DNA of 17,838 nt from JANRIC01 sp033765345 (GCA_033765345.1 JANRIC010000068.1:1-17838), one strand, 5' to 3'. Shown: positions 1 through 7,326, numbered from the stretch's first letter. Numbers and translations are program-made. The notes: generated by a model not told the origin, from the letters alone.

Positions 1-1
1 A

Positions 2-32
2 TGTTTGTGTAATAAGTAAGTTTACACAAACA
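2..32. terminator. 11-bp perfect hairpin, possible terminator
   Basis: TGTTTGTGTAA at 2-12 is the exact reverse complement of TTACACAAACA at 22-32, with a 9-nt loop. It lies beyond the 3' end of the minus-strand dehydrogenase gene that ends at 157. No clear T-run follows it inside the window. It could end transcription of that gene, of a gene outside the window, or of both. The rest of 33-156 is AT-rich and holds nothing else recognisable. Confidence 0.4.
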
Positions 33-156
33 AAATTATCCAGAAATTTTATTATGATAAAATAAAAAAAATAAAAATTTTATATCTTAATAATATAAAA
101 AACAAAATTAAATTCTGAAACAAGTACCTGAGTAGTAACCAAAATCAAAGCTTTTT

Positions 157-1791
157 TTAGAAAATAAAATCAGTCGACAAGAAAGAAGATTCTCTGTTGC
201 GGATGATTTGTTTGATGATGTCTTTGTTACGGTCTGTACTCTTCGTAGCTACAATAGCACGAATAGAAAATACCCGAAGCGCATCATAAACCGATAACGT
301 ACCTTCGGCGGAGTCTTTACGACCGTTAAAAGGGAAAATATCCGGTCCTCTTTGGCACTGTGCATTGATATTGATACGGCTTACCTGATTAATGAGTGAA
401 TCCATCAAACGAGCAATTTCTTGTGGGTTGGAGCCGAATATACTAGCCTGTTGACCGAAGTTAGAAGTAACTACATAATGGACAGCCTCCTGCACGTCGT
501 CAAAAGCAACTACAGGCACTATGGGTCCGAATTGCTCTTCACGCCACACCCTCATTTTTTCATTTACCGGATAAAGCACCGCAGGGTGGAAATAGGTTTC
601 GTGGATCACCCCACCATGTTCATTAACTACCTTAGCCCCGTGTGCCTGGGCATCTTCTACTAATTCCTTCAAATAATCGCATTTGCCGGGTTCAGGAAGT
701 GGCGTAAAGCCCACACTTTTATCCCAGGGCATGCCGACTTTCATTTGCGCCAGTTTTTGATTGAAGATGGAGAGAAATTTATCCACTACATTTTTATGGA
801 CAAAAATGATTTTCAAGGCCGTGCAACGTTGTCCGTTAAATGATAAACTTCCAAGCAGGCACTCATCCGTAGCAATATCCAAATCGGCGTCCGGAAGTAC
901 AATAGCTGGGTTTTTGGCATCCAAACCCAGGATAGATCGCAGTGCGTGGGGTTTGGGGTGCATTTTTTTGAGATCATTCGCTCCTTTATTGGTGCCGATA
1001 AAGGCAAATACATTGAGCTGACCAGTTTCCATAATGGCACCTACGGTAGCACGTCCGCTTCCATAAATAATATTGATTACACCTTTGGGAAAACAATCTT
1101 TGAAAGCTGTAAGCAAAGGTCTGATCAAAAGCACTCCATATTTGGCAGGCTTAAAAATCACAGTATTGCCCATAATCAGGGCAGGGATCAAGGTGGTAAA
1201 AGTTTCGTTAAGCGGATAATTATAAGGTCCCATACACAAAGCAATCCCCAGAGGCACACGGCGGATTTGGGCGATAATGTCACTGTCGATCTCAAATTTA
1301 GAGGATTTACGATCCAGCTCTTTCAGTTCGGCAATAGTATCTTGGATATATTTGACCGTACGATCAAATTCTTTCTCAGAATCTTTTAAAGATTTCCCGA
1401 TTTCCCACATCAGCAAATTCACCACAGCACTTCTTTGCTCCTGCATTTTCTCGACAAATCTTTCTACGTGTTGGATTCGCTCCACGACTGACATCGTCGG
1501 CCACAAGCCTGCCCCCTGGTTATAGGCTTGCGAGGCAGCATCCAGGGCTTCCAAAGCTTCTTTTCCTGTCAATAGAGGCGTACGTCCGATTAATTTCTGG
1601 CTAAGGCTTCCATCTTTTTGTTTGATACAAACTGGTGACAGGATATCATTCATAGGACCTTCCCAGTAACGCAACTCTCCGTTGATGAGATATTCGTTTT
1701 GGACTAAAAATTCGCGGAGTTGATAGGCTTCCGGTATGGCATCTTCTTTGGGAAAAATATCTAACAATTCTTCTTGGGTAACCATCGTCAA
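157..1791 (-). CDS. gapN: NADP-dependent non-phosphorylating glyceraldehyde-3-phosphate dehydrogenase (GapN-type aldehyde dehydrogenase)
   Basis: A 544-residue aldehyde dehydrogenase superfamily protein, cytosolic, whose best fit is the GapN branch. GapN oxidises glyceraldehyde-3-phosphate straight to 3-phosphoglycerate and yields NADPH without ATP. Seen in the sequence: the Asn-containing GPYNYPLNE (residues 188-196), cofactor-binding FKPAK (213-217), the nucleophile motif FNGQRC with Cys323, EEQFGPIVP (418-426), and an RGPDIFPFNG segment (481-490) like the substrate-site region of GapN proteins. The position normally held by the general-base Glu (ELGGKNP in most ALDHs) reads LGLDAKNP (288-295), so the Glu is replaced by Gly and an Asp sits two residues on. 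I believe related Bacteroidota proteins share this variant, but cannot check. The N-terminus is longer than usual. Two ATGs compete for the start (1791 and 1785); the difference is trivial. Substrate assignment is by family only. Confidence 0.82.
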   Translation of the reverse strand: MTMVTQEELLDIFPKEDAIPEAYQLREFLVQNEYLINGELRYWEGPMNDILSPVCIKQKDGSLSQKLIGRTPLLTGKEALEALDAASQAYNQGAGLWPTMSVVERIQHVERFVEKMQEQRSAVVNLLMWEIGKSLKDSEKEFDRTVKYIQDTIAELKELDRKSSKFEIDSDIIAQIRRVPLGIALCMGPYNYPLNETFTTLIPALIMGNTVIFKPAKYGVLLIRPLLTAFKDCFPKGVINIIYGSGRATVGAIMETGQLNVFAFIGTNKGANDLKKMHPKPHALRSILGLDAKNPAIVLPDADLDIATDECLLGSLSFNGQRCTALKIIFVHKNVVDKFLSIFNQKLAQMKVGMPWDKSVGFTPLPEPGKCDYLKELVEDAQAHGAKVVNEHGGVIHETYFHPAVLYPVNEKMRVWREEQFGPIVPVVAFDDVQEAVHYVVTSNFGQQASIFGSNPQEIARLMDSLINQVSRININAQCQRGPDIFPFNGRKDSAEGTLSVYDALRVFSIRAIVATKSTDRNKDIIKQIIRNRESSFLSTDFIF

Positions 1792-1827
1792 TTAGGGTTT
1801 TGTGACACAATATACTGCAAGATAAGA

Positions 1828-1853
1828 TAATTTGGGAATATCGCCCCAAATTA
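1828..1853. promoter_or_regulatory. 9-bp inverted repeat upstream of gapN
   Basis: TAATTTGGG (1828-1836) and CCCAAATTA (1845-1853) form a perfect 9-bp inverted repeat around 8 nt. Its near edge is 37 bp upstream of the gapN start codon, the usual place for an operator or a leader hairpin. No exact TAnnTTTG box was found beside it. The rest of 1792-2146 is AT-rich with no convincing gene. Confidence 0.35.
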
Positions 1854-2096
1854 AAGGGTGTTTTTCTGCAAAAACAAGGTTAAATATCGAGCGAAATTAG
1901 TAGAAAATTTTTATAGGCTTGTTCTTGTACCTTATTTTACCCTATTGATTGATCAAAAGTCAAAAATTTTTGTATTAAAAAATAAAAAACTTGAATTATA
2001 GCAGAATTTAAGTTTGCAGGCGATACATCTTGATTTTCTTGCCAGAACGCCCCAAGGATTGATGTTTTATTTTATAAAATATGATTATTTGAATAT

Positions 2097-2129
2097 AATT
2101 TGTGTACAAAAAGGAGATTTGTACAAATT
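2097..2129 (-). terminator. Hairpin downstream of the 938-residue gene, probable terminator
   Basis: AATTTGTGTACAAA (2097-2110) pairs with TTTGTACAAATT (2118-2129) as a 12-bp stem with a 2-nt GT bulge and a 7-nt loop. It begins 17 bp past the stop codon of the minus-strand gene ending at 2147. There is no strong U-run, so terminator function is likely by position rather than proven. Confidence 0.45.
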
Positions 2130-2146
2130 ATCAGAGAACCCTGGAG

Positions 2147-4963
2147 CTAATCCAACACAAATCCTTCTATTTCTTCTCCAGAAAGCACTTTTTTGGCCAA
2201 CTGTTCAATAGCCCATTCAGCGTCTTTTTTCACTTGTGAGCGGGCAATTTCCAAAAGTGTAGCTGCATCAATCTCTAGGGTAGTTTCTACACGAAGTTTG
2301 ATTTTTTCTTTGGCTTCTCTAGATCGGTTTTTCATCCTTAAGATTTCCTTATCAAATCTACGCACAAAGGGTTTCTCGAGCTGAAGCTGATTAATTTCTT
2401 CAGCGACAAAACTTTGCACCCTTACATCGGAATGTTCTGACAAAAACTCCAGAATCTGGGCATTATCCTTAAAATTATCTTTGCGTTTGCCCAAATAATC
2501 CAAACCGAATTCACGGGTAGTTTGGTTGGGGCTATCACACAATGCCAAAGCAGCATCCAGTTCTTTTTGAGAATGTGGCTTTAACGATTCAAAAAAATGT
2601 TTGGACTCTTCCATTGCATCAGGTAAGCCAGATTCTAGTAGCTGAAGCCCAAAAATAAGCGTGATTCCCTTTTCACGAGCTAATAAAAGCCCATGGTTTC
2701 TTAATTGTGGGAGTTTATGCAGACAGAGCTTAAACAATTCGGGAGATTCCATTGGGAATAAGTCCGGATTTTTCTGTGACCAGGCTAATAAAATAGTTTC
2801 CATATCTGGATCGCTGATATCCAGAATACTGAGGTCTTTTTGATTTTGGAAAAGCTCAAAAAAACGAGCATCTTGAATCAATCTGGAACTTAGTATCTGA
2901 TCAGGGGCAGCAATAATTTTCTCAAGAATTAATTTCCAAAATCCGACTTCATGCTCTTTTTTGAGCAGATGTACATAGATTGCTCGGCTAAGTTTGCCCC
3001 AACTTTCTTCAGTAGCCAATTGTGTTATGTGTAACAAAGTGGCAAGGCTGGCAGAAGCCAATGCATCTTCTAATAAAAGATCGGGTATTTTATTAGATTT
3101 TTCTATGAGTGTATGAGAATCTTCAGAAAGCACAGCCACTACTAATTTTCGGATAGATTCTGGTGAATTGTTAAAATATTGCAGATAAGCCTCCTCAATA
3201 TTTTCATAATGCCAAAGCTGACTGAAGATATTTCGAACCGAAAGCTGATCTAACTTACTAATACCAATCAACTGAAGAAGTGCTTGAGCAGCCCAATCAT
3301 TAGAATTAGCAGCCTGAAAAGCGGTACTCAAATACCAATAATTTTGAAAAAGAGCTTTGCCTTTTAATTGTTTAAGTGCATCTTCCAAGATATTATTTTT
3401 AAGGGAATCCGGGAAGACGCTAATTTTATGAAGATAATAAAAAGGTTCTTTGATAAAGTTTTCTCGAAATGTTTTAAAAGTAAAATTTCGTACACGCTCC
3501 AATCCAACCTCCCATATCAATCTAAGTGCTTCATCAGACATATAAGAAAAATAATAACTATACTGCTTAAAATATTTGGTAAAAGCATCAGCACCCGCCA
3601 TAGAAGTAATGGCATTTTTCCAGTAAATTTCTTTCGTGCTGCGGCGTTGGTTAAACTGACTGATTCTATTCCAGATATAATACATTTCGTATTCATGCCG
3701 AACCTGTTTGCTCAATTGCCAGCCGAAATCACAAGCTGCAAACGAAGCCTTAAATACAAAAGAAGCAATCGTATCTCTGGAGATTTTGTCATTTTTAAAC
3801 TTGGGCAATAAAGTAAGGGCAAGCCGATCATACAATTTCATATTAAGCTTGGTATCAGGGATTCCCGGATCCAATGCCAGTATCCAAGCAAGTGCATCTT
3901 CTTTTTTGGATTGCTCAACCCCCAAAAATGCCAGTTCCTGTAATATTTTAGAAGAAGAAGCAAACAAAGCAGGAGCAATCGGTAAAATGTTTTGTGTTGA
4001 AATAGCTTTGGGATATTTCTTTTGAAGTAACTCCAAAACCTTGATAATTCTTCTGGAATTGTTACCCTCTTGTAATTCTTTGAAAGTCAGTGCAAAAAGC
4101 GTTTGACTGTAATCCTGATACCAGTTTTTGCTCAAAGAAGGGCGTTTAGATTGAATTCTTTCAATGTGTACTCTCTGATCTTGCGGACTAAATAACCACA
4201 TCCCAGCAAAAATTTCGGGCTTAAGTCCTTGAAAAGTGTAGGTTCGATACGCTACTTGGGCGGCAGTTCGCTTCAGCCAAGTAGAAGGCGAAACAAAAAA
4301 GGCACGAAGCCGCTCTTCTGACAAAGTACTGATTTGCCATTGATTCGCATAAAATATCTTGATTACAAACTCATAAACTTCCCAGGGTAAACTCAATTCC
4401 AGCAGTTTATTGAGAAAATTAGGGTTTTGATCCCAGACTTCAGGAAAAAAATCTTCCCGTTGATGCAGATGAAAGCGTTGATGTTCAAATACATATTTGC
4501 CTTGCCCATGCCCTTTTTGTAGGCAACGGCGGGATTTCCCCAAAATAATATCGGCTGCAATCCAATTACAGGTAAAATCAAGTTTTGACTTATCTTCGTG
4601 TGCTAGTAAAATTTTAGAAGCCAGGCTAAAATACATTTCGGGAGATTTGTTGCCTATAGTTCTTAAAAAACGGCGCGCCCTTCTTTTCATATATCTTAGG
4701 GTAGCTTGTGTAGGATAGGGGCTGCTAAATTCGGACAAACTGGCTTGATCTATGCGAATAATCAGCCGCACAATCATCAAGAGCAAATTTTCTGTGAGAT
4801 GTGGAAACTCCTCTTGCAACAAAGCCGTCTCACATTTTTTGTATAAAGATTTTAAAATTGGCCAGTAATCCTTTGCCAAGGGAGATTTTTTGATAAATTG
4901 TAGCGTATCAAATAATTCCTTTTCGTTTTTGGGCGGAAAATTCGTCAATAATTCTTGGTTCAT
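2147..4963 (-). CDS. Large helical-repeat (HEAT-like) protein of unknown function
   Basis: A 938-residue protein I do not recognise. It has no signal peptide and no hydrophobic membrane segment, so it is probably cytoplasmic. It is almost wholly predicted helix, in amphipathic pairs of about 30-40 residues. HEAT-like units are clearest near the C-terminus: DSPNQTTREFGLDYLGK (810-826), then EHSDVRVQSFVAEEI (843-857). A strongly basic patch, RYMKRRARRFLRTIG, lies at 90-104 and could contact nucleic acid or an acidic partner. The last 60 residues are highly charged (KNRSREAKEKIKLRVE from about 878). No catalytic motif is visible. It appears monocistronic, with a probable terminator hairpin after it and the palindromic elements upstream. 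Start chosen at the ATG at 4963, which gives MNQELLTNF. Such proteins usually act as scaffolds; that is inference only. Confidence 0.8.
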   Translation of the reverse strand: MNQELLTNFPPKNEKELFDTLQFIKKSPLAKDYWPILKSLYKKCETALLQEEFPHLTENLLLMIVRLIIRIDQASLSEFSSPYPTQATLRYMKRRARRFLRTIGNKSPEMYFSLASKILLAHEDKSKLDFTCNWIAADIILGKSRRCLQKGHGQGKYVFEHQRFHLHQREDFFPEVWDQNPNFLNKLLELSLPWEVYEFVIKIFYANQWQISTLSEERLRAFFVSPSTWLKRTAAQVAYRTYTFQGLKPEIFAGMWLFSPQDQRVHIERIQSKRPSLSKNWYQDYSQTLFALTFKELQEGNNSRRIIKVLELLQKKYPKAISTQNILPIAPALFASSSKILQELAFLGVEQSKKEDALAWILALDPGIPDTKLNMKLYDRLALTLLPKFKNDKISRDTIASFVFKASFAACDFGWQLSKQVRHEYEMYYIWNRISQFNQRRSTKEIYWKNAITSMAGADAFTKYFKQYSYYFSYMSDEALRLIWEVGLERVRNFTFKTFRENFIKEPFYYLHKISVFPDSLKNNILEDALKQLKGKALFQNYWYLSTAFQAANSNDWAAQALLQLIGISKLDQLSVRNIFSQLWHYENIEEAYLQYFNNSPESIRKLVVAVLSEDSHTLIEKSNKIPDLLLEDALASASLATLLHITQLATEESWGKLSRAIYVHLLKKEHEVGFWKLILEKIIAAPDQILSSRLIQDARFFELFQNQKDLSILDISDPDMETILLAWSQKNPDLFPMESPELFKLCLHKLPQLRNHGLLLAREKGITLIFGLQLLESGLPDAMEESKHFFESLKPHSQKELDAALALCDSPNQTTREFGLDYLGKRKDNFKDNAQILEFLSEHSDVRVQSFVAEEINQLQLEKPFVRRFDKEILRMKNRSREAKEKIKLRVETTLEIDAATLLEIARSQVKKDAEWAIEQLAKKVLSGEEIEGFVLD

Positions 4964-5028
4964 ACCTTTTAAGTTTTTGAACTGTCAAATGAAAAAGATT
5001 TCCATCACTTCTGACCCGGAGCAAGGCT

Positions 5029-5230
5029 CATCACTGTAGGCGTGCGGTTGCCTAGCTGTCGTCAGCTCAAGCGACCAAAGCGAACCGACGAAGGCGGTTG
5101 ATTCAGCGCTTTTTGCTTGAGCTGACGACAGCTAGGCAAAAGAGCACGCTGAATGACATGGGCACCGCTGAAGAAATAGCAACAAATCTCAACTATGACG
5201 AAACATCATAGAAAATGCTAATAGAAATCT
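5029..5230. repeat. Structured palindromic element, copy A
   Basis: First of two copies of a compound hairpin element. From outside in: the end block CATCACTGTAGGCGTGC (5029-5045); an outer stem GCGTGC (5040-5045) with GCACGC (5144-5149); a small internal loop; then a perfect 25-bp stem (5048-5072 with 5115-5139). The outermost TTGCC/GGCAA of this stem is shared with copy B and the inner 20 bp are unique. The 42-nt loop has a further stem AAAGCG (5077-5082) with CGCTTT (5107-5112), and inside it AACCG with CGGTT. The right block GCACGCTGAATGACATGGGC is identical in copy B. A second small hairpin, CTATGA-cgaaaca-TCATAG (5193-5211), follows. No ORF lies within. Function and strand are unknown. 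Confidence 0.85.
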
Positions 5231-5384
5231 TTTGAAAGGTTGTTAAGGGTTTGGTTTTGGTTTTATTTTTTGGAAAATGTATTGTATCTGAAATTCAACA
5301 AAATGTATTGAAATTGATAAAACCCAATTCCCAATCCTTAAAACCCAACACCTAATTTTACTACTTCTTACTGAGATCAACGTC

Positions 5385-5580
5385 CATCACTGTAGGCGTG
5401 CGGTTGCCGAGGGGTGTCCCGGACGAAAAACCAAATCGGGCTTGCCAACTCAGCGATTTTCTTTCGTCCGGGACACCCCTCGGCAAAAGAGCACGCTGAA
5501 TGACATGGGCGTGTGATGAAGTATGGAGAGCTATTGACGACTATGGCGAAACACCATAAAAGATGCTAGTAAAATTTCTT
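5385..5580. repeat. Structured palindromic element, copy B
   Basis: Second copy, 356 bp from copy A. Left block 5385-5408 and right block 5481-5510 match copy A. The outer stem GCGTGC (5396-5401) pairs with GCACGC (5491-5496). The main stem is again a perfect 25 bp (5404-5428 with 5462-5486), but beyond the shared TTGCC/GGCAA its sequence is unrelated to copy A. The inner loop stem is AAATCG (5433-5438) with CGATTT (5454-5459), against AAAGCG/CGCTTT in copy A: a compensated base-pair change within shared ACCAAA and TCAGCG contexts. The downstream hairpin TATGG-cgaaaca-CCATA (5542-5558) also differs from copy A by a compensated pair. Between the copies (5231-5384) there is only AT-rich sequence with CCCAAT/CCCAACACC-like simple repeats. 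Confidence 0.85.
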
Positions 5581-5723
5581 GATTCAAAGGTACTAACTTT
5601 TTGCTAAAAAACAAAATAAATGCTAAAAAAATTACCTAATTTTTAAAGGTAAAAATTTATAGGGTAATGATTTTATATTAGTTTGAATTTTTATAATTTC
5701 AGAAAAAATCCTATAATCAGCTT

Positions 5724-5945
5724 ATGAGTAATAAAAAAGAACACAAACCCTATGATAAAATCCTCAAAGAAAATATCGGACAGTTTTTTCTTGCGCTGAG
5801 CGAAAAATATTTTGGGATTGCCATTGCCCACACTGAAGAAATCAAGGATAAACTCCAAACTACGCTTGAAAAAGAAGCTGATTTTCTGCGGATTATTTAT
5901 ACCCCTGCTGGAGAAAAGCTGATTCAAGCTCAGGTAAGGTATTAG
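5724..5945 (+). pseudogene. Truncated Rpn-family recombination-promoting nuclease / PD-(D/E)XK transposase-like protein (N-terminal fragment)
   Basis: Codes for 73 residues that resemble the start of Bacteroidota Rpn/YhgA-type proteins, normally about 250-320 residues. These are DNA endonucleases linked to recombination and, in some cases, phage defence. The N-terminal KPYDKILKENIGQFF, LQTTLEKEADFL (45-55, with the first candidate active-site Asp at 53) and GEKLIQAQ (63-70) follow the family pattern. The protein then stops after VRY, just where the catalytic (D/E)xQ strand should be. Sequence after 5945 in all three forward frames shows no continuation, so this is a 3'-truncated remnant rather than a simple frameshift. 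It lies 144 bp after palindromic element B. It could instead be a genuine short protein, but it would lack a complete active site. The family call is from memory. Confidence 0.6.
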
Positions 5946-6002
5946 ACTGATTATTTTAAGATACCTTTTGTTCTTTGATTCATACGTCTAAGATTTGCAG
6001 GA

Positions 6003-6019
6003 GGGGGATTATTTCCCCC
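6003..6019. terminator. GC-rich hairpin between convergent genes
   Basis: GGGGGA (6003-6008) pairs with TCCCCC (6014-6019) around a 5-nt loop. It lies between the Rpn remnant on the plus strand and mtnA on the minus strand, as expected for a shared terminator. It has no long T-run on either side. Confidence 0.4.
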
Positions 6020-6057
6020 AACCAATGAATGATCAACCAGTCTCTATTGACTGAGCT

Positions 6058-7209
6058 TTATACCTCAATCCCTTCTCTCTTCTCTGGGAAAAGTGTCAGT
6101 AAACCTTCCTCTGAGGCATCACAAACCCCTTTTTCGGTAATCAGGGCAGTCACCAGGCGGGCAGGAGTTACATCAAAGCCATAATTTAATGCCGGACTAT
6201 CAGCAGGAGTGAGCAATATTTTTTCTACCTGATCCTGACTATTCAAACCCTGGATGTATTTCACTTCGTCGGCACTTCTTTCTTCGATAGGGATTTCCTT
6301 GAGTCCGTCTTTGATGTTCCAATCAATGGTTGTAGAAGGGAGTGCTACATAAAAAGGGATGTGGTTGTCTGCGGCTGCCAATGCTTTGAGGTAGGTACCG
6401 ATTTTATTGGCTACATCCCCAGTGCGAGTGGTACGGTCTGTACCCACGATGGCCATATCTACCATGCCGTGTTGCATCAGATGTCCACCAGTATTGTCTA
6501 CGATGACGGTATGCGGTATGCCTGCCTGGCTTAGTTCCCAGGCAGTCAGGCTTGCCCCTTGATTGCGGGGGCGGGTCTCATCCACCCAAACGTGTACCTT
6601 GATGCCTTGCTGATGCGCCTGATATATAGGCGATGTAGCCGTACCCCACTCAATACAACCCAGCATCCCGGCATTGCAATGGGTCAGAATATTTACAGCC
6701 TCGCCATTTTTGGCAGTGCTAAGTTTTTCAATAATTGGAAGTCCGTGTTTGCCGATCTGATAGCAGATTGCCACGTCATCTTCTACGATTTGGTGGGCAT
6801 TTTCAAAGGACAGTCGGGCTTTTTCATCCCAGTGATTCGCTTGGGCGATGATCTCCAGTTGGCGATTGATAGCCCAGAAAAGATTGACGGCTGTAGGGCG
6901 GGAATCTGCCAGTTTTTGCACGGCGGTTTCAAAATAATGCTTCGGATCGGTAGCCTGAGCAGCTTCACGACAGGCGTATACCATTCCGTAGGCAGCCGTT
7001 GCCCCAATCAGCGGCGCACCACGCACTATCATTTGTTTGATGGCATCCACGACTTCATCCACGGTACGTAAATCCAGCACTACAAAGCGGTGAGGTAGTA
7101 TGCGTTGGTCAATGACCTGGATAGTTTGGCTTTGGTCATCATTGAGCCAAAGGGTACGCAGTTTTTGCGTTTTGAAGCTCAGTTTATTTTTAATCGGTTG
7201 ATTACTCAT
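6058..7209 (-). CDS. mtnA: S-methyl-5-thioribose-1-phosphate isomerase
   Basis: A 383-residue cytosolic enzyme that isomerises 5-methylthioribose-1-phosphate to 5-methylthioribulose-1-phosphate in methionine salvage. Family marks: RGAPLIGATAAYGM (63-76); THCNAG with the catalytic Cys178; DETRPRNQG (210-218); VGTDR with catalytic Asp258; GDVANKIGTY (264-273); and SPALNYGFDVTP near the end. The length is normal for MtnA. The open frame continues upstream to 7323, but that extension only translates the 21-bp tandem repeat into YLIPNSK heptads. The start is therefore placed at the ATG at 7209 (MSNQPIKNK). It is last in an mtnD-mtnC-mtnA cluster on one strand, and the repeat-filled gap to mtnC leaves co-transcription likely but unproven. 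Confidence 0.95.
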   Translation of the reverse strand: MSNQPIKNKLSFKTQKLRTLWLNDDQSQTIQVIDQRILPHRFVVLDLRTVDEVVDAIKQMIVRGAPLIGATAAYGMVYACREAAQATDPKHYFETAVQKLADSRPTAVNLFWAINRQLEIIAQANHWDEKARLSFENAHQIVEDDVAICYQIGKHGLPIIEKLSTAKNGEAVNILTHCNAGMLGCIEWGTATSPIYQAHQQGIKVHVWVDETRPRNQGASLTAWELSQAGIPHTVIVDNTGGHLMQHGMVDMAIVGTDRTTRTGDVANKIGTYLKALAAADNHIPFYVALPSTTIDWNIKDGLKEIPIEERSADEVKYIQGLNSQDQVEKILLTPADSPALNYGFDVTPARLVTALITEKGVCDASEEGLLTLFPEKREGIEV

Positions 7210-7216
7210 TTTTGGG

Positions 7217-7326
7217 TATTTGGAGTTGGGTATTAGGTATTTGGAGTTGGGTATTAGGTATTGGGAGTTGGGTATTAGGTATTGGGAGTATGCCAAAAGC
7301 CAAAGCCCAACACCTAACACCAAATT
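7217..7326. repeat. 21-bp tandem repeat between mtnC and mtnA
   Basis: About 3.4 copies of a 21-bp unit, TATTGGGAGTTGGGTATTAGG: full copies at 7217-7237, 7238-7258 and 7259-7279, partial from 7280. The first two copies have TATTTGG where the third has TATTGGG. The right flank (about 7301-7324, CCCAACACCTAACACCAAA) is loosely complementary to the unit, so the RNA could fold back. Related CCCAAT/CCCAACACCTAA runs occur at 5323-5355. It lies in the leader of mtnA. Confidence 0.85.

Noticed and set aside
946..1389. 147-residue plus-strand open frame inside gapN
   Set aside because: It is antisense to well-conserved aldehyde dehydrogenase sequence and has no family features of its own.
2014..2211. 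65-residue plus-strand open frame in the gapN-938aa gap
   Set aside because: It overlaps the 3' end of the minus-strand gene, has no family likeness and no promoter; it looks like a chance frame in AT-rich DNA.
5048..5139. Palindromic element A as a simple rho-independent terminator
   Set aside because: The stem is 25 bp with a 42-nt structured loop and no T-run, and the conserved unit extends to a second hairpin; it is much more than a terminator.
5029..5580. Palindromic elements as integron attC sites enclosing a cassette
   Set aside because: attC sites need core boxes of the RYYYAAC / GTTRRRY type and imperfect stems; the conserved ends here (GCGTGC/GCACGC) do not match, the stems are perfect, and no ORF or integrase is present between or beside them.
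5691..5927. 78-residue minus-strand hydrophobic frame opposite the Rpn remnant
   Set aside because: It is the antisense shadow of the recognisable Rpn-type coding sequence.
7217..7280. CRISPR-like array
   Set aside because: The 21-bp units are directly adjacent with no unique spacers.
7210..7323. N-terminal extension of MtnA encoding YLIPNSK heptads
   Set aside because: It is the translation of the 21-bp intergenic repeat; known MtnA proteins start close to the ATG at 7209.
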